NCBI RefSeq assembly: GCF_001274635.1 | Contig: NZ_LBGV01000001.1 | Coordinates: 496,001-560,000 of the forward strand | Reading direction: 5' to 3' | DNA from: Persicobacter sp. CCB-QB2 | Lineage (GTDB): Bacteria > Bacteroidota > Bacteroidia > Cytophagales > Cyclobacteriaceae | Length of the DNA stretch: 64,000 bases | Part shown: positions 37,119-46,316 of the stretch, piece by piece | Numbering within the stretch: position 1 is the first letter of the stretch | Layout: each line of letters opens with the position of its first letter | Notes under the pieces: model-generated | Seen by the model: only the letters and a program-made list of their open reading frames with translations | The model's database searches: none | What the model was told of the DNA's origin: nothing | Made by a program: the position numbers and the translations under genes

Positions 37119-38468
37119 CTATTTCACCATTTTCCCACTCTTCTTAAACTCCCTCACAATGGCATAGCGCAGGTCCTGCTCATTTACCATATGGTCCTGA
37201 TTACTCAGAGATTTCAAAACACAATAGCGGATGATATTCGTAATTGCACCTCCGGCTAGCTCATAATTTCTGGCAATATCCCGAATGTCAATTTCTTCAT
37301 GGAGTCTGAATTCTTCCGGAAAGGCCTTCTCCCAAAGCATATAGCGCATGTCTTCATCCGGCATTGGGAAGTGAATGGTCGCCTGGAATCGTCGGTTGAA
37401 AGCCGTATCGATATTGCTTTTCAGGTTGGAGGCTAGAATCACGAGTCCGGGGAAATCTTCTATGCGCTGCAAAAGGTAAGAGACTTCCTGATTGGCGTAT
37501 TTATCGTTAGAGCTGTTGGTCTGGGTACGTTTACCAAAGATAGAGTCCGCCTCGTCAAAGAACAGGATCCAGTTTTTGTTTTCTGCAATGTCAAAGAGTT
37601 GCTTCAGGTTTTTCTCCGTTTCACCCACCCATTTGGAAACCACCATGCTCAGGTCCACACGATAAACCGGAAGGTTAAAAGTTTTGCCGATCAGGGAAGC
37701 CGTCAAGGTTTTTCCGGTACCGGAAGGGCCATAAAAAAGCACTCTGTAGCCCGGCTTCACCTTTTTCAATAACTCCGGATGGGCATTCAGTTTTTTTCCA
37801 TGCTCCATCCACATATTTAATTCTTCCAGACTTTCCAGCGTATCATGCGGCAGCACCAGGTCTTCCCAATTCATTTTGGTTTGGATTCTTGATGCCGGAA
37901 AATTAGTAGAATATTCCGGCTCGAATTCCTCCCCTTGTAGCAGGGCCATTAGCTCCGCGGTGGGATATATTTGCCGGCTGGTGGGTGACTCCATGGGATT
38001 GAGTGGAGAGAGCTGGAGGAGGTTGTGTCGGAATAAAGGGTTGGTGGGTTTGAAGAGGGAGAGGAGATCGAGCCTTTTTTCAAGACTATGACCAAGAAGG
38101 AAAAACAAAATACTTTCTATGGATGGATAAAAAGTTAAAGTCTCCTGATTTACTTTTCCCCCAAAGGAATTGTAATACATTTTGTCTTTAACAAGGAGTG
38201 CCGATATTTTTTTAAAAGTAGCAGGATATAGAAAGGGAGCTGCACTACAAATCAGAACAAAATATTCAATAGGATGCAAGTCGATTTTTAGACGGGCTTT
38301 AAAGTCAGACTTTTCCATTATGGAATGGACTTGCTGTTCTTCGAATCCTTTAAATGATTTGAAATTATCATTTGAAAATTCCGTTTGCGCAAAAGATTCC
38401 TCTATTGCTTTCATTAATTCAATAATCTCTCTATTTATCATGAAATTTATAGGATATATATCTGTCAA
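37119..38468 (-). CDS. AAA+ ATPase of the contractile-injection-system (Afp15-like) type
   Basis: This is a 449-residue ATPase (the ATG at 38441 would give 440). Walker A is GPSGTGKT (247-254) and Walker B ILFFDEAD (301-308). The segments VYRVDLSMVVSKWVGETEKN and KYANQEVSYLLQRIE, and the arginine-finger region FNRRF, follow closely the AAA+ proteins encoded with extracellular contractile injection systems (Afp/PVC, MAC). Their role there is assembly or loading. No sheath, tube or baseplate gene is in this window. The gene is divergent from three leader-sharing toxins, 66 bases from the first, so effector handling for a particle encoded elsewhere is the best reading. Confidence 0.85.
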   Translation of the reverse strand: MTDIYPINFMINREIIELMKAIEESFAQTEFSNDNFKSFKGFEEQQVHSIMEKSDFKARLKIDLHPIEYFVLICSAAPFLYPATFKKISALLVKDKMYYNSFGGKVNQETLTFYPSIESILFFLLGHSLEKRLDLLSLFKPTNPLFRHNLLQLSPLNPMESPTSRQIYPTAELMALLQGEEFEPEYSTNFPASRIQTKMNWEDLVLPHDTLESLEELNMWMEHGKKLNAHPELLKKVKPGYRVLFYGPSGTGKTLTASLIGKTFNLPVYRVDLSMVVSKWVGETEKNLKQLFDIAENKNWILFFDEADSIFGKRTQTNSSNDKYANQEVSYLLQRIEDFPGLVILASNLKSNIDTAFNRRFQATIHFPMPDEDMRYMLWEKAFPEEFRLHEEIDIRDIARNYELAGGAITNIIRYCVLKSLSNQDHMVNEQDLRYAIVREFKKSGKMVK

Positions 38469-38534
38469 ATTAAGGCCGAAATTACATTATAGATAAAAAT
38501 AATAATAACTTTATCTCCTTATATTTATAAGGAG

Positions 38535-39449
38535 ATGAAATCATTTGAGAATAAAGATAACGCAAGCTCCCCCTACAAATGGGATCTGGAGCAACAAGGA
38601 GCTTCCAAAGCAGAATATATAAGCCCTGATATTGAAACATTGCAAGGGCAGCCAAATATTGATTTTGATGAGCTTTTGGCACTTAGAAATGAAAAAGACA
38701 CTCAGGCTACTCCGAATCAGGAGAATGAAGAGACGGTGGAAGTCTATAATCAATTTGGGAATTATGTAACAACCACCGGAAACCCAGACAAGGCAATTGA
38801 AAAAAGAGTCATAGCACTCTCCAAAAGCACGGCCAAAGCCATTAAAAAAGGGGCGAGCTGGAAAGACTTTGCAGATGTAATCACCCTACCCTCCGAGGAG
38901 GTGATGAATACTGCGCAGGAAGCAATAGACCGGACTCAGAGCACATCTGTTCAAATTGAACAAGGTTTTGTTGTGGGGATTGATGGAACTACCTCTGAGA
39001 TAGTTTCAGATGGAGAGAATGGGAAAGTTAAAATGGGACCAGCATATGAGGAAATGGAAAAAAGAGGCGTAAAAACAGCCTTTGATGTTCATACGCATCC
39101 TGAGGGGGAAATTTCTGGTGAATCTTTTAAAAGTACGCATTATCCATCAGGGGAACCTGAATCTATTTACATTGATAAAGATTTTGGCTATCGTGGGTTA
39201 AAAGAACGGCAAAAGGCTGTTACCGAGCCGAGTTGGGTTCTTGGGGAGAGAAATGAGGTTAAATATGAAAAAAGGGAAAACCAGGTTGCCGGACCAGGAG
39301 AAAGGATAGAAATTAGGGAAAGGTATATCTCTTTTTACACATCAAAGGGTATTGTTGGGGAAATGACCTGGGAGGATTTTAAAGCTGTGGTGGATAGGGT
39401 AAATAAAAAATCAACGAAAATGTCAAAAAAAAGTAAATCGGCTAAATGA
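38535..39449 (+). CDS. leader-bearing JAB-like toxin 1 (candidate eCIS effector)
   Basis: This is a 304-residue protein with no signal peptide. Residues 1-45 form a leader (KDNASSPYKWDLE, then ISPDIETLQGQPNIDFDE) shared with the proteins at 40087 and 42430, whose C-terminal domains differ. A helical linker follows, then a JAB/MPN-like domain around VHTHPEGE (His186, His188). The canonical downstream SxxD ligand is not obvious, so catalysis is uncertain. AAGGAG just precedes the ATG. The stop overlaps the next gene's start (ATGA), as for toxin-immunity pairs. I infer delivery by a contractile injection system from the leader and the ATPase next door. Confidence 0.7.
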   Translation: MKSFENKDNASSPYKWDLEQQGASKAEYISPDIETLQGQPNIDFDELLALRNEKDTQATPNQENEETVEVYNQFGNYVTTTGNPDKAIEKRVIALSKSTAKAIKKGASWKDFADVITLPSEEVMNTAQEAIDRTQSTSVQIEQGFVVGIDGTTSEIVSDGENGKVKMGPAYEEMEKRGVKTAFDVHTHPEGEISGESFKSTHYPSGEPESIYIDKDFGYRGLKERQKAVTEPSWVLGERNEVKYEKRENQVAGPGERIEIRERYISFYTSKGIVGEMTWEDFKAVVDRVNKKSTKMSKKSKSAK

Positions 39450-40033
39450 GTATACTGTTTATCTATCTTATTTTCGGCTTCATAAATGTGGGCGAGCCAA
39501 AAGAAGCTACTCCAGAATGGCTTACTAAATGTGAGGAAAATTTTAAAATTAAAAGCAAGCCTAGCGATTTGTATCAATTGACATTGTATTATACTGATCA
39601 AGGCGTTTTACATATCAGATGCAATAAGAATAATGAATTAGAAGTCGTGCTTATCCCAAGACTATTTAAAGTGAAAAAGTCTCTACGATATGACAAAATA
39701 GCCTACAAGAAAATCAAAATCAAAGACGAAGAATTGCTAAACCAGATATATAGTTTGCTGAAATCATCTGATATAGAGAGCTATACTGAGGCGGGCTTTT
39801 ATTTTAAATATAAAGAATCAAAAAGCTGTCACTCATACTATCACAGCCGAAATGTTGGCAAAAATCAAGAGTTCGATTTTGAGAAATTTAAACACTTGGC
39901 TGATAGTCTGTATAGGTGTACGGAATTTGATAAGCATTTTTATGCATTTTTTAAAGAATTGCCACCTGGTGAATATGGTGATACCTATATAGTTTTAGGA
40001 AAAGTGAAAAAACCCAGATGGTATAAAGATTAA
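39446..40033 (+). CDS. candidate immunity protein 1
   Basis: This 195-residue protein begins with a hydrophobic signal (MSILFIYLIFGFINVG) and so is probably periplasmic or membrane-attached. The body has LYQLTLYYTDQGVLHIR and ends KKPRWYKD. It overlaps toxin 1 by ATGA. A second copy with the same start-to-end pattern follows toxin 2 (41006-41598). A gene that duplicates together with each toxin is most simply an immunity gene. Confidence 0.6.
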   Translation: MSILFIYLIFGFINVGEPKEATPEWLTKCEENFKIKSKPSDLYQLTLYYTDQGVLHIRCNKNNELEVVLIPRLFKVKKSLRYDKIAYKKIKIKDEELLNQIYSLLKSSDIESYTEAGFYFKYKESKSCHSYYHSRNVGKNQEFDFEKFKHLADSLYRCTEFDKHFYAFFKELPPGEYGDTYIVLGKVKKPRWYKD

Positions 40034-40086
40034 GGATTAAGGGTGAAGAAATAAATTGGCCTACTTTTAACTATTGTGCTCAAAAA

Positions 40087-40989
40087 ATGAAATCATTTGA
40101 GAATAAAGATAATGCTAGCTCCCCCTATAAATGGGATCTGGAGCAACAAGGAGCTTCCAAAGCAGAATATATAAGCCCTGATATTGAAACATTGCAAGGG
40201 CAGCCAAATATTGATTTTGATGAGCTTTTGGCACTTAGAAATGAAAAAGACACTCAGTCTACTCAGAATCAGGAGAATGAAGAGACGGTGGAAGTCTATA
40301 ATCAATTTGGGAATTATGTAACAACCACCGGAAATCCAGACAAGGCAGTTGAAAAAAGAGTCATAGCACTCTCCAAAAGCACGGCCAAAGCCATAAAAAA
40401 AGGGGCGAGCTGGAAAGACTTTGCAGATGTAATCACCCTACCCTCTGAGGAAGTGATGAATACTGCGCAGGAAGCAATAGACCGGACTCAGAGTTCATCG
40501 GTTCAAATTGAACAAGGTTTTGTTGTGGGGATTGATGGAACTACCTCTGAGATAGTTTCAGATGGAGAGAATGGGAAAGTTAAAATGGGACCAGCATATG
40601 AGGAAATGGAAAAAAGAGGCGTAAAAACAGCCTTTGATGTTCATACGCATCCTGAGGGGGAAATTTTTGATGATTTTATCAATAGTACACATCAACCTTC
40701 TGGGAAAGAAAGAATGCTGACTATTGATGAAGATTATGGTTATCGTGGTTTGAAAGAAAGGCAAAAGGCAGTAACCGAGCCGAGTTGGGTGTTAGGACAA
40801 CTGAATCAGGTGAAGTATGTTAAAAGAGAAAACCAAGTTGGAGGTGAAGGAGAGCGAATCGAAATCAGGGAGAATTATATTACATTCTATACTCATGAGG
40901 GAATTATGGGGGGGATGAGTTGGGAGGATTTTAAAACAACCGTGAATAGGTGTAATAAAAAAGCCGATAAACTAGCCGCTAAAAAATAA
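40087..40989 (+). CDS. leader-bearing JAB-like toxin 2 (candidate eCIS effector)
   Basis: This is a 300-residue paralogue of toxin 1. The first 193 residues differ at only about five positions and the DNA is nearly identical. Right after the HTHPEGEI motif the two diverge (SGESFKSTHYPSG against FDDFINSTHQPSG), and the last 60 residues are clearly different. This is the pattern of a recent tandem duplication with diversification of the toxic end. The candidate immunity gene downstream is likewise a diverged copy. Confidence 0.7.
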   Translation: MKSFENKDNASSPYKWDLEQQGASKAEYISPDIETLQGQPNIDFDELLALRNEKDTQSTQNQENEETVEVYNQFGNYVTTTGNPDKAVEKRVIALSKSTAKAIKKGASWKDFADVITLPSEEVMNTAQEAIDRTQSSSVQIEQGFVVGIDGTTSEIVSDGENGKVKMGPAYEEMEKRGVKTAFDVHTHPEGEIFDDFINSTHQPSGKERMLTIDEDYGYRGLKERQKAVTEPSWVLGQLNQVKYVKRENQVGGEGERIEIRENYITFYTHEGIMGGMSWEDFKTTVNRCNKKADKLAAKK

Positions 40990-41005
40990 AGTAAGAAATA
41001 ACATT

Positions 41006-41598
41006 ATGCTCTTAACCGTCCTAAGTATACTATTGTGTTTTTCATCTCTAAATTATCAGGATAATATTAAGCCTGAAGACTATTGGGTGCCCATTTATAA
41101 TAAGAAAATGCACTTGAAGTCTAAGGCCTCTGATTTATTTCAATTGAGGCTATATTATGCAGATAAAGGAATTATTTATATTAGACAAACAAAGGGGAGA
41201 AATTAGAAGTCGTTGCCGTTCCAAGGCTTTATAAAGCAAAAAATCATAGACCTTTAGATAAGATTGTATTTAAAAAGAAAGAGATTGTGGATTTGGAAAT
41301 GATCGAAGAAGTACATTCGATCATTATTTCGTCTAACATTTTAAAGGCTGCTGAAATTAGCCATTCCTATAGTTATGATAGTAAGTCCTCCTGTTACGTA
41401 AATTTTCAAAGTGAAAATCAGGTGAGTGATGGAACAATAGAATTAAATGAGGTTGAATTGGTGGCTAACCAAATATACGATACAATTGATTTTGACAGTT
41501 TGTACCAGGATTTTTTTGATAACCTGCCTTATGGCCAATATTTTAATTTTTATATCGTCATAGAGAAGTTAAAAAAGCCTAAATGGTATAAAGAATGA
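41006..41598 (+). CDS. candidate immunity protein 2, frame broken by one missing G
   Basis: It starts MLLTVLSILLCFSSLNYQDN, a signal peptide, and stops early at RQTKGRN. One G added to the run at 41194-41197 gives KGEKLEVVAVPRLYK and continues to 41598, ending KKPKWYKE. The repaired protein of about 197 residues aligns with that at 39446-40033 over its whole length, including LFQLRLYYADKGIIYIR. It follows toxin 2 by 16 bases. Confidence 0.6.
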
Positions 41599-41641
41599 TT
41601 TTTGGCTAATATTAGCTCTATCTTTTTATTTGACTAAATAT

Positions 41642-42397
41642 ATGAACGCCTGTATTTTTCAGACCTTTCTGCTATCAATTTTTTCATTTGGTGTCATGGG
41701 ACAACACTCCTTCCAAATAAGCCAGCTTGATTTGATAGATAGTTTGGATTGTAATTTTGCCATGGTTTCACCCAGTTCAGACAAAGCCTTCTACCAAGAC
41801 GATAAATATATTGTCAGAGAAACATGTCAGGGAGAATGGGGCGGGTCGATATGGTTTAAAAATAAGCATACAGGAGAAGAAACCTCTGCCAAGGCAAATT
41901 GTCCACTGATTCTAAGTAAACTGAATGGAAAATACCTTCTGACCACTACTAGTTTTCACATGATGGGTTCTTCCAAGGTTTTAGAAATTGTACCGGAAGA
42001 AATGAGTGTGTTTGAAAAACCTAAGTTTAACCCGGAGACTGGCTACACTCCATCTGACCTTGAATCTCAGTCCGATTTGGGTACCCATGTATTATTGGAT
42101 ACAGCTGGAATAACGATATTGCTCAGTTTTCCTTACGATAACGAATTGTACCATATTTATTCAAATCAAAACAAGCTTTTCTTAGGTGTAATTGAATCCA
42201 AGGCCCTAAGGACTATTGATACCTTAAATATTGATTTAAAGTCATTTTATCGAAGGGAAAATGGTGTGATTTATGGCTATTCCTCTGTAGTAAAAAAACT
42301 TCCAAATGATCAATACGCTTTGCTATTTAAAAATGCCAATCTATTAGCTTATGTATTAGTCAAGGAGGATGAAATCAAAGTAGTGACAAGAAAATAA
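41642..42397 (+). CDS. secreted protein of unknown function
   Basis: This 251-residue protein has a signal peptide MNACIFQTFLLSIFSFGVMG with likely cleavage before QHSFQ. The mature part is beta-rich (KYIVRETCQGEWGGSIWF, LLTTTSFHMMGSSKVLEIV) and ends DEIKVVTRK. No family is recognised. It lies between the JAB-like and zincin toxin cassettes and may be a further immunity protein or an unlinked secreted protein. I chose the ATG at 41642 over a TTG at 41630. Confidence 0.6.
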   Translation: MNACIFQTFLLSIFSFGVMGQHSFQISQLDLIDSLDCNFAMVSPSSDKAFYQDDKYIVRETCQGEWGGSIWFKNKHTGEETSAKANCPLILSKLNGKYLLTTTSFHMMGSSKVLEIVPEEMSVFEKPKFNPETGYTPSDLESQSDLGTHVLLDTAGITILLSFPYDNELYHIYSNQNKLFLGVIESKALRTIDTLNIDLKSFYRRENGVIYGYSSVVKKLPNDQYALLFKNANLLAYVLVKEDEIKVVTRK

Positions 42398-42429
42398 GAT
42401 TACCCATTTTTTAACTTAGCCCTTAGGAA

Positions 42430-43446
42430 ATGAAGTCAATTGACAATAATAAAGACAACGCAAGCTCCCCCTACAAATGGGATTTGGAGAACCAAAGTTC
42501 CTCCATGGCAGAACAGATGAGCCCCGACTTTGAAACACTTTATGGTGCGCCGAATATAAATTTTGATCAGTATTTAGCAAATCCCGCCCATGAATTAACA
42601 ACTGGTGATGAGGGAGTGGCTTCTCAAGACTCCACTCAATATACAGGTAATAATAAGGTATTAGAAGACTCCCCCTCACTTGTGGATGACTATCTGACAC
42701 AGTATAGAATAATGATGTTTAAGATGTTCTATTATGGTCAGAAAATGTTTGTTCCCTCTACAGGTAAGGGAATTTTTGATGTTTCCTTGGACCCGAATAC
42801 AGGCCAAATGGATGTTTTAACCAAAGTTAACTTTGATTATATAAACGGGGATGCAAGGAAGTTTGCGGGCCTTAAAAATGAAAACCCACAATGGACAGGA
42901 GCTGAAAAAATTGATTGGACAAGAAAATTTAAAAAGCTCGTTTCCGAGAAATGGAGCAATAATTTTGGTTTCATAAATAATAAGTTGCCGGGCATCAATG
43001 TCTTTGTGAATGTGAATGTTATCGAGGCCAAATCAGATTGGCATTATCAACTTAGAGTGAAAAAAATACCAGAAGGGACATTTGATCAAAGTTATGTGCA
43101 ACATAAACCAAATGCGAGGGATGGGAATAAACGGCTGAATGAACATTATGCTGCCTTGGATTCTGAAGACCTTACTGGCGTTGTAAAAAAAGATGGCTTC
43201 GAAAAACAGTACCCAGCCTCACATGAGTATGGCCATATGATCGGTTTGTCGGATGAATACCCCACTTCCTCAGGGATAGTTTCTCATAACGCTTTAGTTA
43301 AAGATGCTTTAGGAAAGGAAATAACTCAGGGGCTTACCAATGATATAATGTCACTTGGAAATACGATAATGCCACAGCATTATGTGACTTTTTTGGAAGC
43401 ACTTCAAACCATAACCAAGGATAAAAAATGGGAATTCAAAAAATAA
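42430..43446 (+). CDS. leader-bearing zincin metalloprotease toxin (candidate eCIS effector)
   Basis: This is a 338-residue protein. Residues 1-48 match the leader of the JAB-like toxins (NNKDNASSPYKWDLE, then SPDFETLYGAPNINFDQ). The C-terminal domain has HEYGHMIGLSDEY (His265, Glu266, His269), a zinc-protease motif with an extra acidic DEY, and DIMSLGNTIMPQHY, which resembles the Met-turn of metzincins. So the same leader carries an unrelated catalytic domain. The end overlaps the next lipoprotein gene by 19 bases. I infer a peptidase toxin delivered by an injection system. Confidence 0.7.
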   Translation: MKSIDNNKDNASSPYKWDLENQSSSMAEQMSPDFETLYGAPNINFDQYLANPAHELTTGDEGVASQDSTQYTGNNKVLEDSPSLVDDYLTQYRIMMFKMFYYGQKMFVPSTGKGIFDVSLDPNTGQMDVLTKVNFDYINGDARKFAGLKNENPQWTGAEKIDWTRKFKKLVSEKWSNNFGFINNKLPGINVFVNVNVIEAKSDWHYQLRVKKIPEGTFDQSYVQHKPNARDGNKRLNEHYAALDSEDLTGVVKKDGFEKQYPASHEYGHMIGLSDEYPTSSGIVSHNALVKDALGKEITQGLTNDIMSLGNTIMPQHYVTFLEALQTITKDKKWEFKK

Positions 43447-43969
43447 TCGCGGGCTTTCTTTTTATTTTGCTACCTGGTTGTAATCTGATTGAGAAAGAAA
43501 AGGAAACAAAGTTTAACCAAGAAAATGGTACTATGAAACAATGTGTGGTTCCAAAAGAGGTAACCTCTCTAATTAAGAAAGAAACAATATTTCTTTTTGC
43601 AGAGATAGCGATTCATGAAGTTGATAATATTGGTAACACGGTTTTTTCATTGGATGCAACGGGAAGCTTCAAACGCATGTATAATAAAACCAATTCATTA
43701 CCTACAGGGGTATTTGAAGAGGATTCGGATCGTAGCTATTCGACTTTAATTAATTCGGATAAAGTAGGTTCTTTTACTAATTACCTGGAATCCCTTGAAA
43801 AGGAGAATATTTCATATTACCCGACTTCTCCTAACATTGATGTTTCTGGCGGGCAAAAACTTACGTCTATGTTAAAATAAATTCCAAGGGTAAATGGTTT
43901 TGCTTTGAAGTGGAATCTGGGCCTAAGTTAAAAGAAGTGGAAGATCAGTTTGAAATGATCTTTAAATAA
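43428..43969 (+). CDS. lipoprotein, candidate zincin immunity, frame broken by one missing base
   Basis: The signal peptide MGIQKIIAGFLFILLPGC gives a lipidated Cys. The frame stops at 43880 after GGQKLTSMLK. One base added in the run GGG (43851-43853) gives SGGAKTYVYVKINSKGKW and runs to 43969 for about 180 residues. An A added at 43855-43859 would also work. The repaired protein aligns with the next one (43987-44571), including YYPTSPNIDV against YYPTPENWDI. It starts inside the toxin gene. Confidence 0.6.
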
Positions 43970-43986
43970 ATGTGAGGGCTTTCTGA

Positions 43987-44571
43987 ATGAGTTTTATTGG
44001 AGCAGGTATATTTCAAAAATTATCGATAATAAACACCATCTGCTTTTCACTAATGATTACACAAATACTGTCTATTTCTTTAGCTTGTGGTAGTAAAAAT
44101 AAAAATGTCCCCCCTTTGTATTTGGGAGAAATAGTGGAGAGGCCAACATTACCTGTTGGTATGGAGGCGATAATCCCAGCTGATGCCCTATTTGCAATTG
44201 CCAAAGTTTCGGATGATCCTAACGATAACCGGGGAAATTCGATTCAATTGTTAAAATCAAATGGCGAAATGGTCTATAAGGAAAATATAGATCACCCTCA
44301 AAATGTAGTTTTCAAGGAAGATACACTGAAAACGGTTAAGAGGCTTGTTGTAAAAGAAAAGGTAGATAGTTTTAAGTCTTACCTTCAAGAGGTGCTAGAG
44401 AATAATCCAGAGGAATATTATCCTACTCCGGAAAACTGGGATATCACGGAGCGGGTAATTTATTTCCTGTATATCAATCCCAATGGCCAAGAAAGGTGGA
44501 TTTGCATTGAGCCTATGAATGAGGACTTGTTAAATCAAATTCAGGGGCAATTTTCAAAGTTGCTCCAATAA
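43987..44571 (+). CDS. lipoprotein, paralogue of 43428-43969
   Basis: This 194-residue protein has a lipobox in ISLACGSKNKN; the ATG at 44053 would give a more typical signal peptide of about 15 residues. The body shares the arrangement VxRLVVKEKVDSFKSYL, YYPTPENWDI and a C-terminal YINPNGQERWICIEP with its neighbour. Two related lipoproteins after one toxin may be duplicated immunity genes, one perhaps against a different allele. Confidence 0.6.
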   Translation: MSFIGAGIFQKLSIINTICFSLMITQILSISLACGSKNKNVPPLYLGEIVERPTLPVGMEAIIPADALFAIAKVSDDPNDNRGNSIQLLKSNGEMVYKENIDHPQNVVFKEDTLKTVKRLVVKEKVDSFKSYLQEVLENNPEEYYPTPENWDITERVIYFLYINPNGQERWICIEPMNEDLLNQIQGQFSKLLQ

Positions 44572-44608
44572 TCACCTCCTTCTTCCTATTTTAAAGGAAA
44601 TGGGCTAT

Positions 44609-44809
44609 TTATTTTTCCTCTGCACGAATGCAACTCAGCTTCATCAACCGTAAGCGTATGTAAGCTATCGCGCGCTCTAATTCTTCAATGGCTAGAGCGG
44701 TCTCGGCACTTTTATGTCCCTCACTCAAAAGTGCTTTGGTGATTTCAAGGTGCTTTTGAGCAAGGGTGATTTGGGATAGCTCGGAGGTGCTGTTTATGGT
44801 AGATGGCAT
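44609..44809 (-). CDS. small helical protein of unknown function
   Basis: This 66-residue, largely alpha-helical protein (LAQKHLEITKALLSEGHKS, ALAIEELERAIAYIRLRL) looks like a small coiled-coil regulator or antitoxin-sized protein. It lies convergent to the lipoprotein genes. No family recognised, and it may be spurious. Confidence 0.4.
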   Translation of the reverse strand: MPSTINSTSELSQITLAQKHLEITKALLSEGHKSAETALAIEELERAIAYIRLRLMKLSCIRAEEK

Positions 44810-44946
44810 AATAAATTTTAAAGGGGTAGTGAAAATCTTATCGGGGATAATCTTAACTCGCTGAAGCCTAATGATATAATAGTGATTGGTTGTGTAAATT
44901 GATTTAGTATGGTCTAATTATTATTAAATCTAGGTGCTAACTTATT

Positions 44947-46248
44947 TTAGGACGAGACAATCCCAAGTTGAGTTAATAATTTCATTCCATTTTCAATAAA
45001 TTCTTTTTTCCATTTCTTCTTGTAATCAGATATAATTTCATTAAAAGATTCCCCATCTTTTAATCTTTTATATAATTCAATTGTATACAATATTTGATAT
45101 GAAATTTCTGATTTAATACTATTGCCATAGGGCAAATCACTCATTTTATGAGTAAGATAAGTAGTGTAAGCAAATAACCTTTCTCCTTTTGTTTTAGCAT
45201 TTGTCTTTAATCCCAATGCATCACAAACTTTCTTTAAATCTTCTAACTTAAATATTGGAAGAAAAAATTCTGGATAGAAATACGAAGCAAGGCGAATTGG
45301 CAAAGCTTCTGTGTAACATTTTATTTCAAAATCAAAAATTCCGTTACAGAACTCTTTAAACTCATCTCTGTTGTTCAGATTCCATGGTTTCATCCCTATC
45401 GATTCTGGCAATATAAACGAAATCACATTTTTAAAATCAGAGTGTTGGAAAGCAGTTCTAAAGTGTTCTTCTCTTAATCCTGTTCCCGCAATTTTAACTT
45501 CAGGGCCATATGATAATTCATAAAACAAACAGTCCTTGCGATTTTCATGACCAACTGGCACATAAAAAATTTTTGTTTCAAAACCCAAGGAAATTCTTGA
45601 CAAAGTTTTTTTTCTTAGTTTATTCGAATCAAAGATAGGTTTCAATCTCCACGAATAGTCATGGTTTTGATTAAATATAGAGGTTATTAATTTATCAACT
45701 TCAACTTCTTCAACATTGACCTCACTTAATTCAATATTCTTAGGAGCTGATTTTGCGTATTTATCTCTCTTTCTTAGTAGCTTATATTTCTCCCATGATT
45801 CTTCTATTTGCTCATATGTTACATCTTGATTTGATAAATCAGTCCAAACCTTTTCAAATATACTATTACATCTGTCCGAATTAGCTGAATCAATTCTTAC
45901 AGTGAGTTCGACATTATTTTCAAATCCACTCTTTGTAAAATTTGATGAAGTTACATAAGTATCCCTATCAGCGATATATAATTTCAAATGAATTGTATTG
46001 TTATATTTAATCAAAAACCCTAAATCAAGTAGTTCTTTCAATATTGGAAGGTCAAAAGAACTTAGACTAGATTCATCAAACCTTGTAACGATTCGTTTAT
46101 CAATTATGCTATCAGTGTTTTCCGTATTCAAAACTGTATTTGCAAAGGTGGATAAAAAAGGAACTGCAAAGTTCAATCTTTCTTTGCTGTTATTAATTGA
46201 GGTTTTTAACCAATCTGTTATTGGGTTTTCTATTATTATTTCATTCAT
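44947..46248 (-). CDS. phospholipase D-like nuclease-family protein
   Basis: This is a 433-residue protein. The N-terminal domain has the PLD signature HxKxxxxD as HLKLYIAD (His87, Lys89, Asp94), followed by TSSNFTKSGFENNVEL, typical of PLD-like nucleases of the restriction-associated type. Only one such motif is seen, so it may act as a dimer. The C-terminal 250 residues resemble no family that I know. It sits with a NACHT protein, so a defence function is likely. An internal intron remnant separates the two genes. Confidence 0.7.
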   Translation of the reverse strand: MNEIIIENPITDWLKTSINNSKERLNFAVPFLSTFANTVLNTENTDSIIDKRIVTRFDESSLSSFDLPILKELLDLGFLIKYNNTIHLKLYIADRDTYVTSSNFTKSGFENNVELTVRIDSANSDRCNSIFEKVWTDLSNQDVTYEQIEESWEKYKLLRKRDKYAKSAPKNIELSEVNVEEVEVDKLITSIFNQNHDYSWRLKPIFDSNKLRKKTLSRISLGFETKIFYVPVGHENRKDCLFYELSYGPEVKIAGTGLREEHFRTAFQHSDFKNVISFILPESIGMKPWNLNNRDEFKEFCNGIFDFEIKCYTEALPIRLASYFYPEFFLPIFKLEDLKKVCDALGLKTNAKTKGERLFAYTTYLTHKMSDLPYGNSIKSEISYQILYTIELYKRLKDGESFNEIISDYKKKWKKEFIENGMKLLTQLGIVSS

Positions 46249-46316
46249 AGGACGAAGTTTATTTGCCTTTCGCCTCTAGAATATTATTCTAGAGGGTACA
46301 AGTTTCTTAAGCGGAT

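Noticed and set aside
37119..38468. AAA+ protein as a generic housekeeping or proteasomal ATPase
   Set aside because: The segments VVSKWVGETEKN, KYANQEVSYLLQRIE and the long N-terminal region fit the injection-system family better, and the neighbours support it.
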